The notes beneath the pieces are model-generated. The model ran no database searches and was not told the origin of the DNA. It saw only the letters and a program-made list of their open reading frames with translations. From contig WFPR01000089.1 of the NCBI GenBank assembly GCA_015487455.1, positions 1 to 12,105 of the forward strand: 12,105 nucleotides of DNA. The letters are read 5' to 3'. This DNA comes from Candidatus Bipolaricaulota bacterium (lineage in GTDB: Bacteria; Bipolaricaulota; Bipolaricaulia; RBG-16-55-9). Below are positions 5,920 through 11,931 of this stretch, piece by piece. The position numbers and the translations under genes are program-made. Each line of letters opens with the position of its first letter. Position 1 is the stretch's first letter.

Positions 5920-5923
5920 TTAA
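5916..5923. other. Palindrome carrying both stop codons of converging genes
   Basis: TTAATTAA is a perfect 8-bp palindrome. Bases 5917-5919 are the hicA stop and bases 5920-5922 the complement of the fchA-like gene's stop, so the two genes end without an intervening base. There is no room for a terminator between them. Confidence 0.85.
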
Positions 5924-6582
5924 GCCTCAGGCCGGATCCAGTCCTCGACGATCGCCAGCGTCGCGTCCCGGCGCACCCGCGCCTCCCGGGCCAGGTCCTC
6001 CCTCTTCTTGTGGTACACGTGGGTGAACTTCTCGTCCTTGATGGCCTTGAGGTTGATGTCGACGTTGAGGAGGGCCGAGTGCAGCGCCGCCTCGGCCAGG
6101 GAGGCGGCCGTCCCGGCGTCGCTGACGACGTGCTTTGAACTCAAATCGGCCGCGTGCTGGGCCAGCTCGAGCACCTTGTAGCACAGCTCCGCCGTGCGGT
6201 AGGGCACCTCGGCCGCGCCCTTGAGCGCCCGCTGGATCGCCTCGCGGCGCCTGGCTTTCTCCTCGTCGGTGCCCTTGGGCAGCCGGTAGGCGGCCAGCAC
6301 CCGCTCGAACGCCTCCGCGTCCTCGTCCGCCAGCTTGAGCAGCTGCGCCCGCAGCTCGTCGGCCTCCTCGACGATGGCCGCCAGCTGCTCGTACTCCTCC
6401 TCGGGGCGCTCGTTCGGGGTCTTCTCGCGCCCCTTGAGGGTGACGCGCCCGACCATGGCCACCAGCGCCGCCGCCAGGCTCCCCACCACCGCGGCCGCCG
6501 CCCCCCCGCCCGGCGTCGGGGCCTCTGAGGCCAACCGCTCCGCGAACTCCGAGATCGTCAACGTGGCCGTGTTCATGGGCAT
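5920..6582 (-). CDS. Cyclodeaminase/cyclohydrolase family protein (FTCD C-domain / FchA-like)
   Basis: This all-helical family includes methenyltetrahydrofolate cyclohydrolase FchA and the formimidoyl-THF cyclodeaminase domain of FTCD, both acting on the folate C1 pool in the cytosol. The 220-residue protein has the family hallmarks: LTISEFAERLASEAPTPGGG (residues 8-27), a Gly/Ala-rich helix, DEDAEAFERVLAAYRLPKGT near the middle, and SDAGTAASLAEAAL followed by ALLNVDINL near the end. The length equals a stand-alone FchA (about 205-220), with no formiminotransferase domain. Two starts are possible, ATG 6582 (chosen) and ATG 6576. The first has GGTGATC, a 7-base match to the 16S tail complement, 5 bp upstream (6588-6594). 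The sequence does not tell cyclohydrolase from cyclodeaminase. It is transcribed alone from its own promoter. Confidence 0.88.
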   Translation of the reverse strand: MPMNTATLTISEFAERLASEAPTPGGGAAAAVVGSLAAALVAMVGRVTLKGREKTPNERPEEEYEQLAAIVEEADELRAQLLKLADEDAEAFERVLAAYRLPKGTDEEKARRREAIQRALKGAAEVPYRTAELCYKVLELAQHAADLSSKHVVSDAGTAASLAEAALHSALLNVDINLKAIKDEKFTHVYHKKREDLAREARVRRDATLAIVEDWIRPEA

Positions 6583-6598
6583 GGGGGATCACCCGCCT

Positions 6599-6627
6599 AC
6601 TATAGATCGCGCCTCCGCCCCCGTCAA
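6599..6627 (-). promoter_or_regulatory. Promoter of the fchA-like gene
   Basis: On the minus strand TTGACG (6622-6627), 17-bp spacer, TATAGT (6599-6604): near-consensus. The predicted start point is near 6592, about 10 nt before the ATG. The -35 region is half of a 15-bp palindrome shared with the divergent promoter. Confidence 0.75.
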
Positions 6628-6637
6628 GCGGCTTGAC
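6623..6637. promoter_or_regulatory. Perfect palindrome joining two divergent -35 elements
   Basis: GTCAAGC-G-GCTTGAC is a perfect inverted repeat with 7-bp arms. The left arm holds the minus-strand -35 (TTGACG) and the right arm the plus-strand -35 (TTGACA). Only 5 bp separate the hexamers, so two polymerases could not sit there together; a symmetric repressor or activator could cover both. Confidence 0.6.
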
Positions 6638-6662
6638 AGCGCCCCTGAGCGTGGCGTAGCAA
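6633..6662 (+). promoter_or_regulatory. Probable promoter of the CDF-ABC run
   Basis: TTGACA (6633-6638) is a perfect -35. The best -10 is TAGCAA (6657-6662) after an 18-bp spacer, which is weak, so the promoter may need an activator. The spacer contains GCCCCTGAG (6641-6649), close to a motif in the IMPase promoter spacer. Confidence 0.5.
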
Positions 6663-6688
6663 TGGGGAGGGGTCCGACCGAGCGAGAG

Positions 6689-7705
6689 ATGACCGTGACG
6701 CGCGACGAGGGCGAGCGGGGACGATGGGAGCGGCGCCGCTGGATGCGCCTAGCGCTGAGCGTGGCCGTGGGCGTCCTGGCCCTCAAGGGGCTGGCCTACG
6801 CGATCACGGGCTCCGTGGCCCTGCTCTCCGACGCGGCCGAGTCGCTCATCCACGTCGTGGCCGCGCTGCTGGCGCTGGTGGCCGTGGAGATCGCGGCCCG
6901 ACCGGCCGACGAGTCCCACCCCTACGGCCACGAGAAGGCGGAGTACTTCAGCAGCGGGGCCGAGGGGACGCTGATCTTGCTGGCCGCCGGGGGGATCGCC
7001 TACAAGGCCGTCGAGCGCCTGCTGCACCCCGATCCCCTGGAGGAGCTGCCCTTGGGGCTCGGGATCGCGGCCACGGCGGCCCTGGTGAACCTGCTGCTGG
7101 CCTGGCAGCTCCTGCGCGCCGCCCGCGCCCACGGCTCCATCCTGTTGGAGGCCCACGCCAAGCACCTCCTCACCGACGTCTGGACGACCGCGGGGGTGCT
7201 GCTGGGGCTGGGGGCCACCTTGCTCACGGGCTTCACCTGGCTGGACCCCGCCCTCGCGCTGGCCGTGGCCCTCAACATCGTCGTCTCGGGCGTCGATCTG
7301 CTGAAGCGCTCGTTCCGCGGCCTCATGGACACCGCCCTCCCGCCTCACGAGCTCCAGAAGATCGAGGCTGTTCTCCAAAAGTACAGCCGAGACGGGCCGA
7401 TGCCGATCACGTACCACCGCCTGCGGACGCGCCGCGCCGGTCCGAAGCGCTTCGTGGACTTCCACCTGCTCGTCCCCGGCCGCCGCACCGTCCAGGAGAC
7501 CCACGACCTCTGCGAGCGGATCGAGCGCGACATCCGCGAGGCGCTGGGCGGCCCCGTCAGCATCACCATCCACGTCGAGCCCCTCGAGGACGAGGCGTCG
7601 TGGGAGGAGGACGCCGAGGCCCACACGGCCCGACGGGGGCCTCAGCCTCAAACTCAAGCCCAAGCCCAAGCCCAAGCTCAGGCCGAGACTCGACGCGGGC
7701 GGTGA
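6689..7705 (+). CDS. Cation diffusion facilitator (CDF) family metal efflux protein
   Basis: CDF proteins are proton-coupled exporters of Zn2+, Fe2+, Mn2+ or related divalent metals in the cytoplasmic membrane. With ATG 6689 the protein is 338 residues: a basic N-terminus, six membrane segments (about 20-200) and a cytoplasmic alpha/beta domain (about 215-300, with HRLRTRRAGPKRFVDFHLLVPG). Family marks are GSVALLSDAAES (41-52) and RPADESHPYGHEKAEYF (71-87). Aligned with E. coli YiiP, the membrane metal site reads Glu51/His55 in TM2 and His159/Asp163 in TM5, in place of Asp/Asp and His/Asp, so specificity is uncertain. Residues 318-332 form a Gln-Ala repeat tail. Starts at 6662 (overlapping the -10) and 6743 (which would begin within TM1) are less likely; the longer upstream open frame runs through the promoter and the fchA-like gene. 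ABC exporter genes follow after 34 bp. Confidence 0.88.
   Translation: MTVTRDEGERGRWERRRWMRLALSVAVGVLALKGLAYAITGSVALLSDAAESLIHVVAALLALVAVEIAARPADESHPYGHEKAEYFSSGAEGTLILLAAGGIAYKAVERLLHPDPLEELPLGLGIAATAALVNLLLAWQLLRAARAHGSILLEAHAKHLLTDVWTTAGVLLGLGATLLTGFTWLDPALALAVALNIVVSGVDLLKRSFRGLMDTALPPHELQKIEAVLQKYSRDGPMPITYHRLRTRRAGPKRFVDFHLLVPGRRTVQETHDLCERIERDIREALGGPVSITIHVEPLEDEASWEEDAEAHTARRGPQPQTQAQAQAQAQAETRRGR
7641..7682 (+). repeat. Degenerate hexanucleotide repeat encoding a Gln-Ala tail
   Basis: Seven consecutive 6-bp units of the form CYCARN (three of them CCCAAG exactly, 7659-7676) encode the PQPQTQAQAQ-type C-terminus of the CDF protein. Gain or loss of a unit would change tail length by two residues without shifting the frame. 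Confidence 0.7.
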
Positions 7706-7739
7706 AGGCGACCGCACCGAGCATGGGGGCGCTCACACC

Positions 7740-8711
7740 ATGAAGGCCAAGGCCGTCGTCGTGCGAGGGCTGGTCAAGCGCTACGGCCGCGTCAAGGCCG
7801 TGGACGGGGTCAGCTTCGAGGTCGAGCCGGGGGAGATCTTCGGGCTGCTGGGCCCCAACGGCGCGGGCAAGACCACGACCATCGAGTGTTTAGAAGGGCT
7901 GCGCACGCCCGACCGCGGCACGGTGCGGGTGCTGGGCCTCGACCCCCGGCGCGACCGCTACGAGCTGTGCGAGCGCATCGGGGTCCAGCTCCAGACCACG
8001 GCCCTCTACGACCGCATCAAGGTCCACGAGGCGCTCACGCTCTTCGCGAGCCTCTACCGGCGAAGGGGCCCCTGGGGGCGGCGCTTCGAGCGGCTGGTCG
8101 AGCCGCTGGGGCTCGGGAGCGTGCTGGGCCGCCACTACGCGGCGCTCTCCGGGGGCCAGAAGCAACGGCTGCACGTCGCGCTGGCGCTCGTCCACGGCCC
8201 CGAGCTGGTGTTCTTGGACGAGCTGACCACGGGGCTCGACCCCCAGGGCCGCCGCGCCGTCTGGGACTTCTTATTGGAGCTGCGCGGGCGGGGGACGACG
8301 ATCTTCCTGACGACCCATTATATGGAAGAAGCCGAGCGCCTCTGCGACCGCGTCGCGATCCTCGACCGCGGGAAGCTCTTGGCCCAGGGGAGCCCCCAGG
8401 AGCTGATCGCCCGGCTCGGGGGCGAGGGCCGCATCGTCTTCTCCTTGCCGCCCCGCGGCGCCGCCCCCAGAGCGGACGCTCGCGTGGACGTTGAAGGGCT
8501 GAAGGGGCTGCCCGCCGTCCGGCGGGTCGAGCGCCTCGTCCGCGACGGCCGCGAGACGGTCGTGCTCTACAGCGAGAACCCCAAGGCCACCCTGCTGGCG
8601 CTCGTCAAGCGGGCCGAGGCGGCGGGCTGGCCGCTGGACGACCTGCACGTCCAGCGGGCCACCCTCGAGGACGTGTTCCTGGCGCTCACGGGGAGGGAGC
8701 TGCGCCCATGA
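7740..8711 (+). CDS. ABC transporter ATP-binding protein, ABC-2 (DrrA-like) exporter class
   Basis: This is the ATPase subunit that drives an ABC-2 exporter, working as a dimer on the inner face of the membrane with the permease encoded next. In the 323-residue protein, Walker A is GPNGAGKTT (38-46), the Q-loop lies around GVQLQ (81-85), the signature is LSGGQ (136-140), Walker B is LVFLDE (156-161) with catalytic Glu161, the D-loop is TGLD and the H-loop His is 193. The residue after DE is Leu instead of the commoner Pro (DELTTGLDPQ), a variant also seen in other ABC-2 ATPases. A C-terminal region of about 100 residues (IVFSLPPRG... to LEDVFLALTGRE) is typical of the CcmA/DrrA type. The ATG at 7740 has only a distant GGGGGCG as ribosome site. 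The gene overlaps the permease gene by 4 bp (ATGA). Substrate unknown: a drug, lipid or polysaccharide exporter are all possible. Confidence 0.92.
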   Translation: MKAKAVVVRGLVKRYGRVKAVDGVSFEVEPGEIFGLLGPNGAGKTTTIECLEGLRTPDRGTVRVLGLDPRRDRYELCERIGVQLQTTALYDRIKVHEALTLFASLYRRRGPWGRRFERLVEPLGLGSVLGRHYAALSGGQKQRLHVALALVHGPELVFLDELTTGLDPQGRRAVWDFLLELRGRGTTIFLTTHYMEEAERLCDRVAILDRGKLLAQGSPQELIARLGGEGRIVFSLPPRGAAPRADARVDVEGLKGLPAVRRVERLVRDGRETVVLYSENPKATLLALVKRAEAAGWPLDDLHVQRATLEDVFLALTGRELRP

Positions 8712-9457
8712 GCCTGAGGGGCTTCTCGCGGCTCGTCTGGGTCGAGGCGCTGCTCTTCCTGCGCGAGTGGCAGGCCGTCTTCCTCACGTTCGTGTTCTTG
8801 CCCCTGCTGCTGTTCCTGTTCGGGGCGATCTTCCGCCGCGAGCCGGACGTGAGCCTGGGGGGCTTCGCCCCCGGCGACCTGCTCGTCCCGATCCCGATCG
8901 CGATCGGGCTCGCCTCGAACGCCATCTACACCCTGAGCGGGCCGCTGGCCGTCGCCCGCGAGCGCGGCATCCTGAGGCGCTTCCGCGTGACGCCGCTGCG
9001 CCCCTGGGCGGTGCTCGCCGCCCAGGCCCTCGTCGTGTACCTGATGACCCTGCTGGCCGCGCTGCTGCTCCTCGCGCTGGCCAAGCTCTTCCTCGGGCTC
9101 CGGGCCTTCGCCAACCCCCTGTCGCTCTGGGGCGCGTTCACGCTGGGCGCGCTCAGCCTGTTCTCGCTGGGCTTCCTGCTCGGGAGCGCCTTCCCCACGG
9201 CCCGCCTGACCTACGCCGTGAGCACCTCGGTGTTCTTCACGATGCTGCTCTTCAGCGGGGTGATCATCCCGCTCGACGTGATGCCGCCGTTCATGCAACA
9301 TATTGCCCGGCTGATGCCCCTGAGCTACGTGCTCGACCTCTTGAAGCACGCCTGGCTGGGCCGGGGGCACTGGCCCTGGCCCCACGACGTCGCCGTGCTG
9401 CTGGCCTCGACCGCGGCGTTCACCCTGCTCGCCGCGCGGGCGTTCCGCTGGGATTGA
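8708..9457 (+). CDS. ABC-2 type transporter permease
   Basis: Membrane partner of the preceding ATPase, completing an exporter. The 249-residue protein has six hydrophobic segments: one at about 25-42, one at about 60-80, a cytosolic stretch RERGILRRFRVTPLRPWAVL that usually contacts the ATPase, three more helices, and a last one near the C-terminus. FSGVIIPLDVMPPFMQHIARLMPLSYVLDLLK (split here as FSGVIIPLDVMPP and PLSYVLDLLK) is the classic ABC-2 motif before the final helix. The GTGAG/ATGA overlap with the ATPase gene indicates coupled translation and a fixed subunit ratio. Length matches single-domain DrrB-like permeases (about 240-260). The cargo cannot be deduced. The gene ends 122 bp before the amino-acid importer operon. 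Confidence 0.9.
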   Translation: MSLRGFSRLVWVEALLFLREWQAVFLTFVFLPLLLFLFGAIFRREPDVSLGGFAPGDLLVPIPIAIGLASNAIYTLSGPLAVARERGILRRFRVTPLRPWAVLAAQALVVYLMTLLAALLLLALAKLFLGLRAFANPLSLWGAFTLGALSLFSLGFLLGSAFPTARLTYAVSTSVFFTMLLFSGVIIPLDVMPPFMQHIARLMPLSYVLDLLKHAWLGRGHWPWPHDVAVLLASTAAFTLLAARAFRWD

Positions 9458-9466
9458 TTCACACGC

Positions 9467-9500
9467 CGAGCCGAGCCGATCAGATCCAGCTCGGGACTCG
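9467..9500 (+). terminator. Possible imperfect hairpin after the ABC-2 permease gene
   Basis: CCGAGC (9471-9476) pairs with GCTCGG (9489-9494) and the outer CGAG (9467-9470) with CTCG (9497-9500) across a 2-nt bulge; the loop is 12 nt. There is no T tract, so intrinsic termination is doubtful, and the position just before a strong promoter would also suit a protein-binding site. Confidence 0.22.
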
Positions 9501-9502
9501 AC

Positions 9503-9532
9503 TTGACACCCCGGCCCCGCGTCTGCTACAGT
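9503..9532 (+). promoter_or_regulatory. Strong promoter of the amino-acid importer operon
   Basis: Perfect TTGACA (9503-9508), an 18-bp spacer and TACAGT (9527-9532) preceded by TGC, giving an extended -10. The predicted start near 9539 leaves a leader of about 40 nt. This is one of the two strongest promoters in the window, consistent with high expression of a periplasmic or surface binding protein. Confidence 0.8.
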
Positions 9533-9562
9533 GCCCTGAAAGCCCAGCGACCCCAAAACAAG

Positions 9563-9570
9563 AAGGAGGT
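9563..9570 (+). promoter_or_regulatory. Strong ribosome binding site that fixes the aapJ-like start
   Basis: AAGGAGGT is a full Shine-Dalgarno match, 9 bp before the ATG at 9580. It rules out the much longer in-frame extension running back through the ABC-2 permease gene. Confidence 0.9.
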
Positions 9571-9579
9571 CCGGAGAGC

Positions 9580-10611
9580 ATGTGGCGTAGCAGCCTCAAG
9601 GTCGTCGCGGTGTTGGCGTTGGTGGCGGTGGCGTTGCCGCTCGTCTCGATCGGTCAGGACGGCGGGACGCTCGGGGTCATCAAGGAGCGGGGCAAGCTGA
9701 TCTGCGGGGTCAACTCGGGGGTGCCCGGGTTCGGCTTCCTCGACGAGGAGACCGGGACGTTCTCCGGCTTCGACATCGACTACTGCCGCGCGCTGGCCGT
9801 GGCCATCTTCAACGACCCGAACGCCGTGGAGTTCCGGCCGCTGACGGCCGCGGCCCGCTTCACCGCGCTGGCCACCGGCGAGATCGACGTCCTGATCCGC
9901 AACACGACCTGGACGTTCCTCCGCGACGTCGACCTCAAGAACAACTTCGCCCCCACGACGTTCTACGACGGGCAGGGCTTCATGGTCCGCAAGGACTCGG
10001 GCATCACCAGCGCCCTCCAGCTCGACGGCGCGACCATCTGCGTGCTTCAGGGGACGACCACCGAGCAGAACCTGATCGACTGGGCCGCCCAGAACGGCCT
10101 CGACATCACCCCGCTGGTCTTCGCCGAGACGGCCGCCCGCGACCAGGCCTACGACGAGGGCCGCTGCGACGCGATCACCTCCGACAAGTCCCAGCTGGCC
10201 GCCATCCGCACCAAGCTCGCCAACCCCGACGAGCACGTCATCCTGCCCGAGACGATCTCCAAGGAGCCCCTGGGGCCGGTCGTCCGCCACGGCGACGACC
10301 AGTGGTTCGACGTCGTGAAGTGGACGGTCTTCTGCACCATCGAGGCCGAGGAGCTGGGCGTCAACTCCCAGAACGTCGACGCGATGCTCCAGAGCGACGA
10401 CCCCCGGGTCCGGCGGCTCCTGGGCGTCGAGGGCGACTTCGGGGAGAAGCTGGGGCTGAGCAACGACTGGTGCGCCAACGTCATCCGCACCCTGGGGAAC
10501 TACGGCGAGATCTACGACCGCAACATCACCCCGATCGGCCTGACCCGCGAGGGGACGCTCAACGCCCTCTGGACCGAGGGCGGCCTCCTCTACTCGCCGC
10601 CGTTCCGCTAA
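9580..10611 (+). CDS. aapJ: General L-amino-acid ABC transporter substrate-binding protein (AapJ/BztA-like)
   Basis: Extracytoplasmic receptor that captures polar amino acids and delivers them to the permease pair encoded downstream. The 343-residue precursor has a Sec signal peptide: MWRSSLK basic start, hydrophobic core VVAVLALVAVALPLV, probable cleavage near Gly25 (SIG/QD). There is no lipobox cysteine. The mature protein carries the solute-binding family 3 pattern of the AapJ branch: LICGVNSGVPGFGF, FSGFDIDYCRALA, LTAAARFTALATGEIDVL, RNTTWTFLRD, YDGQGFMV, CVLQGTTTEQNL, GRCDAITSDKSQLA, EPLGPVVRHGDDQWFDVVKW and NVDAML. These agree with AapJ/BztA nearly throughout, and the length is the usual one (about 340). 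Four cysteines sit at positions conserved in the branch and may form disulfides. The start is set by AAGGAGGT 9 bp upstream. In some homologues the substrates are glutamate/aspartate or broad L-amino acids; here not resolvable. Confidence 0.93.
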   Translation: MWRSSLKVVAVLALVAVALPLVSIGQDGGTLGVIKERGKLICGVNSGVPGFGFLDEETGTFSGFDIDYCRALAVAIFNDPNAVEFRPLTAAARFTALATGEIDVLIRNTTWTFLRDVDLKNNFAPTTFYDGQGFMVRKDSGITSALQLDGATICVLQGTTTEQNLIDWAAQNGLDITPLVFAETAARDQAYDEGRCDAITSDKSQLAAIRTKLANPDEHVILPETISKEPLGPVVRHGDDQWFDVVKWTVFCTIEAEELGVNSQNVDAMLQSDDPRVRRLLGVEGDFGEKLGLSNDWCANVIRTLGNYGEIYDRNITPIGLTREGTLNALWTEGGLLYSPPFR

Positions 10612-10632
10612 GCTCCCTTCCGCTTAAGGAGC
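10612..10632 (+). terminator. Small hairpin directly after the aapJ-like stop codon
   Basis: GCTCC (10612-10616), a bulged C, TT, loop CCGCTT, AA and GGAGC (10628-10632) form a 7-bp stem with one bulge beginning at the base after the stop codon. It is followed by GTGTT, only weakly T-rich. It may act as a partial terminator or an mRNA end barrier. Confidence 0.3.
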
Positions 10633-10648
10633 GTGTTCAGCGCAAGCT

Positions 10649-10660
10649 GTGAGTGAGTGA
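10649..10660 (+). repeat. Three tandem GTGA units
   Basis: GTGAGTGAGTGA lies between the two intergenic hairpins, immediately before the left arm of the large stem. No function is evident. Confidence 0.5.
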
Positions 10661-10708
10661 GGGGCGCGGCTTGCGGACCCCCGATGGGGTTGCAGCGGGC
10701 CGCGCCCC
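10661..10708 (+). promoter_or_regulatory. Large two-tier stem-loop between the aapJ-like and aapQ-like genes
   Basis: GGGGCGCGGC (10661-10670) and GCCGCGCCCC (10699-10708) are perfect 10-bp complements. Inside, ACCCC (10677-10681) and GGGGT (10686-10690) form a second 5-bp stem with a CGAT tetraloop. No T tract follows, so it is more likely an mRNA-stabilising or attenuating structure lowering permease relative to binding protein than a full terminator. That role is inferred from position; stem-loops between receptor and permease genes are well known, as in malE-malF. Confidence 0.6.
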
Positions 10709-10718
10709 CGCTTACGCT
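10690..10718 (+). promoter_or_regulatory. Possible internal promoter before the aapQ-like gene
   Basis: TTGCAG (10690-10695), 17-bp spacer, TACGCT (10713-10718), the same -10 hexamer as in the IMPase promoter. The -35 overlaps the 3' arm of the inner hairpin. A leader of about 47 nt would result. Match quality is modest. Confidence 0.3.
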
Positions 10719-10771
10719 TCTTCCACCGATAGCCGAGCCCAAAACCAAAGACGTCGGGAGCGACTCGAGCG

Positions 10772-11926
10772 ATGCCGAGGCTCTTCGCCCTCTTCCGGGA
10801 CGTCCGCGTCGTGCGCCTGCTCGTCCAGCTTGCCTTTCTGGCCCTCATCGCGCTGCTCGCCTCCTGGCTCTACGGGAACTACGTCGAGAACACGAAGCGC
10901 CTGGAGTTCGGCTTCGACTTTTTGAGCTCCACGTCGGGGTTCACGGTCTCCGAGGGCCTGCCGCACAAGCGCACCGACTCCAACCTGTACTTGTTCCTCG
11001 TGGGCGTGGCGAACAGCCTGCGCGTCATCGTGGTGGGGATCGTGCTCGCGTCGCTGTTGGGGCTCGTCGCCGGGGTGGCCAGGCTCTCGCGCAACTGGCT
11101 CATCCAGAAGATCGCGACGGTCTACGTGGAGACGATCCGCAACACCCCGCTCCTAGTGCAGCTCTTCTTCTGGTACACCGCGACGTTCCTGAAGCTGCCG
11201 CCGGTGCGCCAGGCCGTGGAGCTGCCCTGGGGCATCTACTTGAGCCAGCGGGGGCTGGTGCTCCCGCGGCCCTACCTCACGGAGGGCGCGGGCGTCTGGG
11301 GGCTCGCGCTGCTGGTCGGGCTGGCGCTCGGCGCCGTCGTGTACGTCGCCCGGCGCCGACATCTTAAGCGGGTCGACCGCCCCGGCTCGCCGCTGCTCTG
11401 GGGCCTCGGGGTCTTCGCGCTGGTCGCGGGGGTCGGCTGGCTGCTCGCCCCGACGAGTCCGATCGCCTGGGAGCGGGCCACCCTGGGCCGCTTCAACTTC
11501 CAGGGCGGGCTGCAGCTCAGCCCCGAGTTCGCGGCCCTGCTGACGGGGCTGGTCGTCTACACGGGGGCGTTCATCGCCGAGATCGTCCGCGGCGGCATCC
11601 TGGCCGTCTCCAAGGGCCAGCGGGAGGCCGCCTTGGCCCTGGGGCTCACGGGGTATCAAACCCTGCGCCTGGTGATCCTGCCCCAGGCGCTGCGGGTGAT
11701 CGTCCCGCCCGTGACCAGCCAATATCTGAACTTGGCGAAGAACTCGAGCCTGGCCGTGGCCGTCGGCTACCCCGACCTCTTCAGCGTGGCCCAGACGATC
11801 ATCAACAAGACGGGCCGCGAGGTCGAGATGATCCTCGTGATCATGGCCAGCTACCTCTCGATGAGCTTGCTCACCTCGCTGCTCATGAACTGGTACAACC
11901 GTCGAATCCGCTTCGTGGAGCGCTGA
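10772..11926 (+). CDS. aapQ: General L-amino-acid ABC transporter permease (AapQ/BztB-like)
   Basis: One of two membrane subunits of the amino-acid importer. The 384-residue length matches AapQ (about 380-400), longer than ordinary HisM/Q-type permeases because of an extra N-terminal helix (about 15-35) and a periplasmic segment FGFDFLSSTSGFTVSEGL, which is diagnostic of this branch. Next come VANSLRVIVVGIVLASLLGLVAGVARLS (in part), the conserved VYVETIRNTPLLVQLFFWY, a central pair of helices with a basic linker RRRHLKR, and the EAA-type ATPase-contact loop GQREAALALGLTGYQTLRL near residues 282-300. It ends with the typical QYLNLAKNSSLAVAVGYPDL and NRRIRFVER. The ATG at 10772 has GGGAG about 11 bp upstream. 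It follows the aapJ-like gene by 160 bp of structured intergenic DNA and is followed after 5 bp by the aapM-like gene. Confidence 0.92.
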   Translation: MPRLFALFRDVRVVRLLVQLAFLALIALLASWLYGNYVENTKRLEFGFDFLSSTSGFTVSEGLPHKRTDSNLYLFLVGVANSLRVIVVGIVLASLLGLVAGVARLSRNWLIQKIATVYVETIRNTPLLVQLFFWYTATFLKLPPVRQAVELPWGIYLSQRGLVLPRPYLTEGAGVWGLALLVGLALGAVVYVARRRHLKRVDRPGSPLLWGLGVFALVAGVGWLLAPTSPIAWERATLGRFNFQGGLQLSPEFAALLTGLVVYTGAFIAEIVRGGILAVSKGQREAALALGLTGYQTLRLVILPQALRVIVPPVTSQYLNLAKNSSLAVAVGYPDLFSVAQTIINKTGREVEMILVIMASYLSMSLLTSLLMNWYNRRIRFVER

Positions 11927-11931
11927 TCGCG

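Noticed and set aside
6335..6688. Upstream in-frame extension of the CDF protein
   Set aside because: It would run through the fchA-like gene on the other strand and through both divergent promoters; CDF homology begins after 6689.
8567..9556. Long minus-strand open frame under the ABC-2 genes
   Set aside because: Low-complexity Glu/Gln/Arg-rich translation typical of an antisense shadow; both plus-strand genes have full family motifs.
8767..9579. Upstream in-frame extension of the amino-acid binding protein
   Set aside because: It overlaps the ABC-2 permease gene in another frame; a signal peptide, AAGGAGGT and a strong promoter place the start at 9580.
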